From contig NZ_QYUO01000001.1 of NCBI RefSeq assembly GCF_003591035.1, positions 1-64,000 of the forward strand: a DNA stretch of 64,000 bases. Direction: 5' to 3'. This document shows, one piece after another, positions 57,341 through 63,502 of this stretch (position 1 is its first letter; each line of letters opens with the position of its first letter). The stretch is from Noviherbaspirillum saxi (lineage in GTDB: Bacteria > Pseudomonadota > Gammaproteobacteria > Burkholderiales > Burkholderiaceae_D). The notes beneath the pieces were generated by a model. The model worked only from the letters and a program-made list of their open reading frames with translations. It ran no database searches and had not been told where the DNA came from. Made by a program: the position numbers and the translations under genes.

Positions 57341-58468
57341 TCAAGCTGCCTTGAGTCGCCACAGCGAAGTCACTTCCGCCATGCGCGCCTGATACAGCGG
57401 ATCGTTTTTGTCTGTTGCCTTGGAGTGGCGTGGCCGTATGTCGATACGTCCTGCGATCGAAAGTCTTGCATCGCCTATCCACGCCAGTAATTGTTCGCGC
57501 GTCCGCAATCCGAGGTGCTCGGCCAAGTCGGACATGATGAGCCAGCCTTCGCCATCCGGTTCAAGATGCGCGGCAAGGCCCTCGAGAAATCCGCGCAGCA
57601 TTCGGCTGTCAGGGTCGAACACCGCGTATTCGACCGGCGAACTCGGTCGCGCCGGGACCCAGGGCGGATTACAGATGATCAGCGGCGCGCGACCGGGCGG
57701 AAACAGATCCGCCTGCGCCACCTCGACCTGCCTGGCAAAACCCAGGCGCATCAGATTGTCGCGGGCGCAGGCCAGCGCCCGTGCATCCTGGTCGGTAGCG
57801 ATGACGCGGGCGACGCCGCGTTGCGCCAATACCGCCGACAGCACGCCGGTGCCGGTACCGATATCGAAGGCCAATGCCTTGGTTGGCAACGGAGCCTGGG
57901 CGACAAGATCGACATACTCGCCGCGCACCGGGGAAAACACGCCATAGTAAGGATGGATGCGCGCTCCCAGCGCAGGAATCTCGACGCCTTTCTTGCGCCA
58001 CTCATGCGCACCGATCAAGCCGAGCAACTCGCGCAGGGAAGCAACATAGGCTTCGCCCGCCACGCCATAGGCTTCTTCGCAGGCCGAGCGAACGTCCGGC
58101 GCGCGGCGTAGCGGGATCACATGTCCGGTCTCGAATGGCAGCAGCAGCATGCCCAGGATACGCGCGCGCTGTGCCTGCACCTGGCGGTGCCGATGAAAGG
58201 CATCGGTCAGCGATCCGGGCGGCGCGGCTTTTTTCGGTTTGCGGTCGACCCGGCGCGCCAATGCCTGCAGCAGCTGGCGGGCATTTTGAAAGTCGCCGCG
58301 CCATAACAGCGCGGTTCCCTCGCATGCCAGGCGATATGCGGTATCGGCCGGCATGCGGTCATCCGCCGGCACCACGCGTTTGGGCGGCGGCACGCCTGCT
58401 TCCGATTGCCAGCGAACGGAATAGGCGACACCGTCTTCGGTCCATTGCAGCATAGGGGCACCTGTCAT
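57341..58468 (-). CDS. SAM-dependent methyltransferase with NPPW motif
   Basis: 375 residues. A helical N-terminal region (to about 190), then a Rossmann methyltransferase core: AFDIGTGTGVLSAVLAQRG, ATDQDARALACARDN and LIICNPPWVPARP. NPPW is the catalytic motif of N- or C-5 modification enzymes and of HemK-like protein methyltransferases. The target is not known; RNA or a ribosomal protein/release factor is plausible. ATG 58468 follows GAAGGACGCC. Stands alone. Confidence 0.82.
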   Translation of the reverse strand: MTGAPMLQWTEDGVAYSVRWQSEAGVPPPKRVVPADDRMPADTAYRLACEGTALLWRGDFQNARQLLQALARRVDRKPKKAAPPGSLTDAFHRHRQVQAQRARILGMLLLPFETGHVIPLRRAPDVRSACEEAYGVAGEAYVASLRELLGLIGAHEWRKKGVEIPALGARIHPYYGVFSPVRGEYVDLVAQAPLPTKALAFDIGTGTGVLSAVLAQRGVARVIATDQDARALACARDNLMRLGFARQVEVAQADLFPPGRAPLIICNPPWVPARPSSPVEYAVFDPDSRMLRGFLEGLAAHLEPDGEGWLIMSDLAEHLGLRTREQLLAWIGDARLSIAGRIDIRPRHSKATDKNDPLYQARMAEVTSLWRLKAA

Positions 58469-58626
58469 CCGGCGTCCTTCAACGAGCAGGGATGACAACG
58501 AAACAGATCAAGGGGATGCAACATGGGTCGATAATGGCAAGACTGCGTTGGCCGTCGCTGATGGTCCGGCAGACCGGTATTTTATGCCGGATTGAGCGCC
58601 AAGCTTGTTTTACCCACCACCAGCGT

Positions 58627-59031
58627 TCAAGGCCGGTGCGCAATCGGAGCAGTCTGATGTGGGCTCGCCATAGGTAGATGCCGGAGTTCGGCATGGTGTT
58701 CGAGAATGCAAATTACCGCTTTGACCACTGCATACATGACTGCGCGGTCCTTTGACGGATGATCGGAAAGGCGCACGGTCGAGGAACCGGCGATGACGCA
58801 ATGTGGCGGCCCTGCCGTATCTTCACCGGTAAACCGCAGCGCGATGTCATACAGGGCGATCAAGGGGCCGCAGGCTGCCCAGTCGCGCGTCCATTGCGGC
58901 AAGGCGCGCGTGCCTTCCCATAATACGCCGCCGCTCTCGTAATACTCTTCGACTTCATGCCCAAGCAGTTGCGCCAGGTGACGCTCCTTGGCGACGCAGC
59001 TTCTGAAATACTCTTCATCGCTCATGCGCAT
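58627..59031 (-). CDS. Small protein resembling phage NinX (DUF2591)
   Basis: 134 residues. The order LPQWTRDWAACGPLIALYDI, then HCVIAGSSTVRLSD, then VMYAVVKAVI follows the DUF2591/NinX layout (start-DWAxxGPLI-...-G-T-x-L/R). NinX genes are phage accessory genes of unknown function, so this may be a stray phage gene. ATG 59031 is preceded by GGGAGG at 6 nt, which settles the start. The family match is by pattern only. Confidence 0.6.
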   Translation of the reverse strand: MRMSDEEYFRSCVAKERHLAQLLGHEVEEYYESGGVLWEGTRALPQWTRDWAACGPLIALYDIALRFTGEDTAGPPHCVIAGSSTVRLSDHPSKDRAVMYAVVKAVICILEHHAELRHLPMASPHQTAPIAHRP

Positions 59032-59151
59032 TGCTGCCCTCCCGTCCATGCATATATCGTTTAGATGACAATACGACGACTGGTTCATGGCGACTTGCGA
59101 TGACGCAGATGTCATCACGGCGCGGGATTGGAATATGCGCTTCATCAGAGC

Positions 59152-59232
59152 AAAAAAAAGCCCGCGACCTTGCGGTAGCGGGCCAATCCAATTCCAGGAG
59201 AGTTGGAGGAGACAGTTCCAACTATAGATGCA
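59152..59232 (-). ncRNA. Candidate small RNA with CUCC loop and Rho-independent end
   Basis: Read on the minus strand: TATAG-like box, then a stem AGTTGGA/TCCAACT (59223-59201) with the loop ACTGTCTCC, a spacer, the terminator stem GCCCGC/GCGGGC (59183-59160) and eight T. The loop and following CTCC resemble anti-Shine-Dalgarno sequences of stress-induced small RNAs. No gene lies upstream on this strand for over 500 bp, so the terminator needs a transcript. Confidence 0.5.
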
Positions 59233-59310
59233 TGCGGCACTACTGTCCTCTTTATTGTTGTAATAACGGATATACCTTTGGGTGATATCTAAGAAAATCC
59301 TGGAAATAGA

Positions 59311-59341
59311 AAAGCCCGCACGACATGGTCGTGCGGGCTTG
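59311..59341 (-). terminator. Perfect 13-bp terminator hairpin
   Basis: AAGCCCGCACGAC (59312-59324) and GTCGTGCGGGCTT (59328-59340) with a 3-nt loop. On the minus strand it is followed by TTCTATTT. It suggests a second short minus-strand transcript from the region 59342-59460. Confidence 0.85.
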
Positions 59342-59463
59342 GTTGTCTCCGATCCTTCCTGAGGTGGATTTTTTTTGTGAGCGAATATTACACCGAACCG
59401 CTCATTTGCCCAAGTTGCAATGCAGCGAAGATCTGCGCCTGTATTTCCCTTGCTCCGGGCATG

Positions 59464-59489
59464 AAAAAGCCCGCCGAAGCGGGCTTTTT
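59464..59489. terminator. Bidirectional terminator hairpin
   Basis: AAAAAGCCCGC, loop CGAA, GCGGGCTTTTT: perfect 11-bp stem with A-run and T-run ends, so it works in both directions. Third hairpin with a GCCCGC core within 340 bp. Confidence 0.9.
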
Positions 59490-59755
59490 CCCGATACAGG
59501 AGTAGATTCCTGAAACCCTAACCTATCTGGAAAGTGGCCCCAGTTTGTATGAATCTGCTCTTGTATCCGCATACCTGACTATGTCGTATGCGCGAATCGA
59601 CTATAGCAGCGCAGAAACGCCACTGACAAGTGAATTGCCAGGAAGCATCAGAAAATTTCTGCCGAACGCTGCGAAAAGTCAACAGCCATGATTCCCTTGG
59701 CATGCATTCTTCGAACGTACAAGGCGGCCTGCGCCACGCTCAACTGGAGTAGCCC
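59490..59755. other. Non-coding gap before a small orphan gene
   Basis: 266 bp. Two short frames cross it but carry no protein-like pattern or ribosome site. It should hold the promoter for the gene at 59756. Confidence 0.4.
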
Positions 59756-59986
59756 ATGTCAACAGTGATACAGCACCGCGGTATCCGTATTGTCACGCTA
59801 TCGGCGCATGAATCGGTTGCCGAACACTGCAGGGAAGGCGATATTGCGCTGGTTCAGGATGAGAGCGGATGGTGGACCCGGTTTGTCGGTGCCAAGGGTG
59901 ATAGCGAGGGTTACGATTCCGCATTCGACACCTATGACAAAGCCTTGTGGACTGCCAAGGCAGCAGCGGAGTTTTCAGCCGAATAA
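59756..59986 (+). CDS. Small hypothetical protein
   Basis: 76 residues: ESVAEHCREGDIALVQDESG, WWTRFVGAKGDSEGYDSAFD, YDKALWTAKAAAEF. The two Trp-rich strands and the C-terminal helix look like a compact soluble fold. CTGGAG about 7 nt before ATG 59756. Monocistronic; a G/C-rich hairpin follows at 60041. No family recognised. Confidence 0.7.
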   Translation: MSTVIQHRGIRIVTLSAHESVAEHCREGDIALVQDESGWWTRFVGAKGDSEGYDSAFDTYDKALWTAKAAAEFSAE

Positions 59987-60040
59987 CCGTGACGATACCG
60001 GACTGGAGCGTCCCCGACGGTCCACGGCACAAACGCCAAG

Positions 60041-60074
60041 CCGTCCGGGCCCTGGATAGACCAGGTCCGGACGG
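60041..60074. terminator. Strong stem-loop after the small orphan gene
   Basis: CCGTCCGGGCCCTGG pairs with CCAGGTCCGGACGG around ATAGA with one bulge. There is no T-run, so intrinsic termination is uncertain; it may only protect the 3' end. Confidence 0.55.
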
Positions 60075-60105
60075 AGTCAATGCGGAAAAGGCGTAGAACC
60101 CGAGC

Positions 60106-60393
60106 TTAGCCTTTTTTCAGGCATTCGCTCATGAATTTCTTGCGTTCGTCCCCGGCCTTGCCTTTGGCTTCGGCGTTGCAGGATTTCATTTTGTCCTGCT
60201 GCGCCTTTTGCGCCTCGCTCACCTTTGGCTTGCTGCTCAGGCACTCCTTCATGAACGCTTTACGCTCGTCGCCTTTCTTGCCTTCCGCTTCCTTGTTGCA
60301 AACCGTCATCTTGTTTTGCTGGTCGGTCGCGGCCAAAGCGGGTTGCAGCAGCATAGGAAGTACGAGCGCGATTGCGCCTGCAAATACTTTCAT
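60106..60393 (-). CDS. PsiF-repeat periplasmic protein
   Basis: 95 residues. Signal peptide (cleaved near PALAATD) and two PsiF repeats, each about 30 residues with two cysteines: MTVCNKEAEGKKGDERKAFM-KECL and MKSCNAEAKGKAGDERKKFM-SECL. PsiF of E. coli is a phosphate-starvation-induced protein of unknown function. ATG 60393 follows GGAGAGAACA. Monocistronic. Confidence 0.93.
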   Translation of the reverse strand: MKVFAGAIALVLPMLLQPALAATDQQNKMTVCNKEAEGKKGDERKAFMKECLSSKPKVSEAQKAQQDKMKSCNAEAKGKAGDERKKFMSECLKKG

Positions 60394-60637
60394 TGTTCTC
60401 TCCTGGTATGGCGTTTTTAGAGTTATTGCTGACCATGACGGTCAACTTTATTACAGCACATTCGCGGAATCAGAATAGCTGCTTCGTTTGATATTTGATC
60501 AAGTTAAATCAAAATCCGGCGGCGTCGCGCAAGGAACAAAGGAAAACAGTATTAAATTGACAAGTAGTAGGGTGACAAAGCGATGCCTGAATCCGGCAGC
60601 ATCGCTCGAAACACGATAATGATGCGATGGCCGTGCT
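60394..60637. other. Gap between psiF-like and trfA-like genes
   Basis: 244 bp. Holds the psiF-like promoter on the minus strand. AT-rich AATTAAA-type runs near 60490-60560. No repeat copies of the iterons were found on this side of the initiator gene. Confidence 0.35.
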
Positions 60638-61588
60638 TCAAGCTCCCAACTGCGCAACCTGCTGGGCGCGGCTCGCCCGTACCACGGTAACGACATCGGT
60701 CATCGAGTCAATTTTCCAGCTCTTCAGGAACCCCTGTTCGACGAGCAGATCGAGCGCCTTTTTCAAGCCATTGCGGAAATGATAGAGCTGCTGTGCTGAA
60801 GAGCCGCACAAGCCCTTCAGCGTTTCCACCTTGTAGCCGAAGGGTTCGCGATGTGTGAAATAAAAACCGTGCAGCCATTTCGCCAGCGGCGAACGCAGCT
60901 TCAGACGCTGGCGCCAGTCAAGCTGGGTGTAGGCATCAGCGCCGAACAGCGTGATCAGCTTTGGATTCAGCCTGACTTTCCACTGCCGGTCGGTCTCGTC
61001 CTTGAAGGTGAATTCCTGCACCAGCGTTCCGCCATAGCCGCGCTTGCCGGAACCCGCATCGAAGCGGATTTCCACGGCATTCGCGGTAAGTCGCAGTATG
61101 CACAGGCGCAGCCTTTCGTACGACGGCGATGAAGTGGGCCAGCCCATGGACTTGAGCATGGAATATGCGGTGAACGACACTTCATGTCCGAGCGGCTGGC
61201 TGCGCGCCAGATGCACCAGGTTCAGGAACACATCTTCATCGTCCTGGCGCAGTTCTTCGCCGGTATAGAAAATTTCGACGCCCTTGACCGAGGTGATCGG
61301 CCGCTCTTTCAAATGCTGGCGCGGCTCGTTCTGGCGCGCGACGCTGAACAGCGCAGAACGCGCAAGCGGATTCGGCAAGCCGCGCACCTGGTTTTCCCAG
61401 AGCGGAAGCTGGATGATATTGAGGACTTGCTCAACGTCCCGCCGCACTGCCTCGGCGGCGCCGTCTTCCCCCGGTACCAGACTCATCTGGGCTTGCCGAC
61501 TGCCGCCCTTGCGCTTCGCCGCGAGGGTTTCTCCTATCTTTTGCAGTGCGTCGCTAAGCGGTTTGTGCTTGATCCCTGTGGGCGGCAT
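60638..61588 (-). CDS. TrfA-family plasmid replication initiator
   Basis: 316 residues. The family core runs from LPNPLARSALFSVARQNEPR through GVEIFYTGEELRQDDEDVFL to SFTAYSMLKSMGWPTSSPSY and RLRLCILRLTANAVEI, then SPLAKWLHGFYFTHREPFGY near the C-terminal winged helix. TrfA binds iterons and loads the helicase at RK2-type origins. ATG 61588 (MPPTGIKHK) is preceded by GGAACTGAC. Thirteen iteron-like repeats lie directly upstream, which supports a working initiator. Flanking genes to the left look chromosomal. Confidence 0.9.
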   Translation of the reverse strand: MPPTGIKHKPLSDALQKIGETLAAKRKGGSRQAQMSLVPGEDGAAEAVRRDVEQVLNIIQLPLWENQVRGLPNPLARSALFSVARQNEPRQHLKERPITSVKGVEIFYTGEELRQDDEDVFLNLVHLARSQPLGHEVSFTAYSMLKSMGWPTSSPSYERLRLCILRLTANAVEIRFDAGSGKRGYGGTLVQEFTFKDETDRQWKVRLNPKLITLFGADAYTQLDWRQRLKLRSPLAKWLHGFYFTHREPFGYKVETLKGLCGSSAQQLYHFRNGLKKALDLLVEQGFLKSWKIDSMTDVVTVVRASRAQQVAQLGA

Positions 61589-61639
61589 GTCAGTTCCGTT
61601 CGTTTTCGTTGTCAGGAAGCAAGGTAACACGACCATCCA

Positions 61640-62296
61640 CGTATCTTGAGCGTGGGGCCTCGTCGTTGTAGCGTTGAAACACGTATGTCGAGCGTGGCTC
61701 GGAGTGCGTTTTTTGGCGGTCAATACCGTTTGACGCGTATTTCGAGCGTGGCCATCCAGCGTTTTAAATAAGACCGCCTGGTTATCGTGTTTCGAGCGAG
61801 GTCAACAATGCGCTTTGCTGCTTGATTCGGCGTTAGCGACAGGACGTTCCGAAGCGCTTATCGATACCGGCGCGCACATTTCCATCGTTTGTCGAGCGTG
61901 GGACATGGAACCTGAAGAGAAACTTGCACTAGGCACGTATGTGGAGCGTGGCAAAAGCGGATTAGTACCGCAAATATCGTCTTTTCAGCGTGGTCGATTT
62001 CCCCGATGCGACCAGAAAGTGAGGCAAACCGTGTGGCTCGAGATGAATTTATCGTTTTTCGAGCGATGAAAAGTCTAAAAATCGGTGGAGGCTCCTCGCA
62101 AATCCCGCATCGTCCTCAAGAACAGGCTTGAATCAGCACCTCATTTCCATTTTCGCTCCCGAAAAACACCGTATTTCAAGCGTTGGAAGGCATCGTTGCT
62201 CGACCGTTGAAGCTCGTTGCTCACGCGAGCCACATACGTCTGTCGAGCGTGCAAAGCACGTCTATCGAGCGTGAAAAATTCGTTTTCGGAGCGTGC
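61640..62296. other. Iteron array (plasmid-type replication origin)
   Basis: Thirteen direct repeats of about 16 bp, consensus CGTnTnTCGAGCGTGG, all in one orientation. Starts: 61640, 61682, 61736, 61786, 61886, 61936, 61978, 62053, 62170, 62194, 62237, 62259, 62281. The last three are 22 bp apart; others are spaced 42-54 bp or larger. Copies 8-10 are degenerate. Position upstream of the TrfA-type gene gives initiator binding and autoregulation. Confidence 0.88.
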
Positions 62297-62470
62297 GGGT
62301 CACGAGTCAATAACCAATAAAATCAATGACTTGCAAATGATTTCAAGAATGCTTAATCTGGTTTTAATCTATGTAATCGCTAATGTCGCATCGCTTCAAA
62401 TACGTGTTTGACGATATAAGAATTAATGGCACTAGCGCGTTGGGCTGGAATTTTGGAAAGCAGATTTAAA
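62297..62470. other. AT-rich stretch beside the iterons
   Basis: AT-rich sequence such as AACCAATAAAATCAATGACT and GATATAAGAATTAATGGC, unlike the G/C-rich flanks. In iteron origins an AT-rich block next to the repeats is where the strands open. No DnaA box of the form TTATNCACA was seen. Confidence 0.55.
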
Positions 62471-62643
62471 GCGTAAACGGCCTAGGCAAATGCGCTCGCC
62501 AAGAAATGACTGCTGCATTCAGCCGGTTACCGAAATGGCTTCGGTATGAGTGACAAGGGAGAGCACGTTAATTACATAACGGACGTTTGAACCGCACGTA
62601 CATACCATGCGGACTCGCACGGTTTGTAACTAGAACTATAAAG
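62471..62643. other. Non-coding joint between origin and transposon-like end
   Basis: 173 bp. Contains a stem ACCGAA/TTCGGT near 62529-62545 and AACCGCACG/CGCACGGTT near 62590-62626. No coding frame recognised. Confidence 0.35.
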
Positions 62644-62767
62644 TGTCACCCTTTTGGAACCATAACTTGGCAATATACGGGCCTTTTCATTACTTAAATG
62701 CTAAACTTTTCGTCGAATCGGAAGCATAATTTGGCACCAAGTCGAAATTTGGAACCATAAGCTGACT
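62644..62767. mobile_element. Transposon-like end with three direct repeats
   Basis: Begins TGTCACCC at 62644. Three 20-bp direct repeats follow: TTTGGAACCATAACTTGGCA (62653-62672), ATCGGAAGCATAATTTGGCA (62717-62736) and TTTGGAACCATAAGCTGACT (62748-62767). A TGT-terminus with several internal transposase sites is how IS21-type and Tn7/TniA-type elements end. The other end and the transposase are not in the window. Confidence 0.5.
62667..62701. repeat. Partial direct repeat of 63024-63049
   Basis: TTGGCAATATA and ATTACTTAAATGC occur here with 11 bp between them, and again fused at 63026-63049. It overlaps the first 20-bp direct repeat of the transposon-like end. Confidence 0.7.
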
Positions 62768-62814
62768 CCGACCACTACCCTCCAGCGATCTCCCGATGCA
62801 ACATCGCCAAGAAT

Positions 62815-62970
62815 TCATTCCTGGGATGGAGAGGTAAATTCAAGTGCAGCAGCCGCCATTTCCCAGCCAAGCATCGCTTCCGTACCTAAACCCATGAGCT
62901 TGCGATGTTCAGGTTTCGCTTTCAAAAGCTGCCATTTTCCACCGTAACTTCTATGAAATGCCGCCCAATT
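62815..62970 (-). pseudogene. C-terminal remnant of an unknown gene
   Basis: The minus-strand frame ending at TGA 62817-62815 reads HRSYGGKWQLLKAKPEHRKL, then MGLGTEAMLGWEMAAAALEF and a short tail. The composition is protein-like, yet upstream the frame runs into a terminator hairpin and AT-rich sequence without a start. Probably the end of a gene broken by rearrangement next to the transposon-like end. Family not recognised. Confidence 0.4.
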
Positions 62971-62986
62971 TGAGCGGCATTTTTTG
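62957..62986 (+). terminator. Rho-independent terminator on the + strand
   Basis: AAATGCCGC pairs with GCGGCATTT across a 9-nt loop and is followed by TTTTTTG. No + strand gene ends just before it, so it may close a short untranslated transcript or insulate the operon starting at 63176. Confidence 0.8.
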
Positions 62987-63023
62987 TCGTAAATCCCATA
63001 TGTGTGGGAGATTAGAAATTTCT

Positions 63024-63049
63024 TTTTGGCAATATAATTACTTAAATGC
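63024..63049. repeat. Direct repeat of sequences at 62667-62701
   Basis: TTTTGGCAATATAATTACTT then AAATGC, matching the two blocks at 62667-62677 and 62689-62701. AT-rich; it may include part of the promoter for the gene at 63176. Confidence 0.7.
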
Positions 63050-63175
63050 CGGATAAAGCAGCAAAAAGGCCTAGGTACTAATCCATAAAGAATAATTAAT
63101 GATGAGTGCTTAGGTAACCAACCAGCATCGAAGATGCGCTAACAGCGTAGGCACCCAAATTTTGAGGGAATAATC

Positions 63176-63502
63176 ATGTCAGGTTCTAGTACTAGCTGGG
63201 ATCCAGAACCACCACGCACTCCTTGCGATCGTCTTTCATTCAAAACAGTCGTCAACTCACCGGTACCGACCGTTCTGGCTAACGTGAAAGTTGGCGACTG
63301 CCTGGATGTTGTTATTGATCAATCCCAAGGGAGAAAAGTGGTCGTCGTTTTACATCAGGGCCAGATTCTGGGGTCCATCACCGTTTCCGGCATTCCTCGC
63401 TTGGTGGAATGCCTCGACGATGGCAATTCATTTAAGGCCGAAGTCTTATCAATCGCCGGCGCTCGATGCGAAGTCTTGGTGACACCAGGGAACTGCCCAT
63501 GA
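63176..63502 (+). CDS. 108-residue beta-rich protein of unknown function
   Basis: A Pro-rich start (SWDPEPPRTPCDR) leads to alternating hydrophobic strands: VLANVKVGDCLDVVID, GRKVVVVLHQGQILGSITV, FKAEVLSIAGARCEVLV. The layout (G-D-x-L-x-V, then an x-G-x-I turn, then a length-limiting G-x-x-F-x-A-x-V) suggests a small barrel, perhaps HIRAN-like, but no family is claimed. GAGGGAATAATC before ATG 63176 is a good ribosome site. Its TGA overlaps the ATG of the next gene (ATGA), so the pair is an operon. Confidence 0.8.
   Translation: MSGSSTSWDPEPPRTPCDRLSFKTVVNSPVPTVLANVKVGDCLDVVIDQSQGRKVVVVLHQGQILGSITVSGIPRLVECLDDGNSFKAEVLSIAGARCEVLVTPGNCP

Noticed and set aside
59325..59513. 62-codon + strand frame
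   Set aside because: It starts inside one terminator stem and reads through another; not a gene.
61815..62069. 84-codon + strand frame across the iteron region
   Set aside because: It is made of four iterons and spacers, has no ribosome site, and its residue pattern follows the repeats rather than a protein fold.
61640..62296. CRISPR array
   Set aside because: The repeats are only about 16 bp, irregularly spaced, degenerate, and lie upstream of a TrfA initiator; no cas genes. They are iterons.
62217..62411. 64-codon + strand frame
   Set aside because: Covers the 22-bp iteron trio and the AT-rich stretch; no ribosome site or protein-like pattern.
62590..62626. Group II intron domain IV-like stem
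   Set aside because: AACCGCACG/CGCACGGTT recalls such stems, but the pairing has mismatches and no domain V or reverse transcriptase is nearby.
62550..62649. GTGACA (62550) and TGTCAC (62644) as the two ends of neighbouring elements
   Set aside because: Only the right one is followed by repeated sites; the left one has no reversed 20-bp sites before it, so six matching bases are probably chance.
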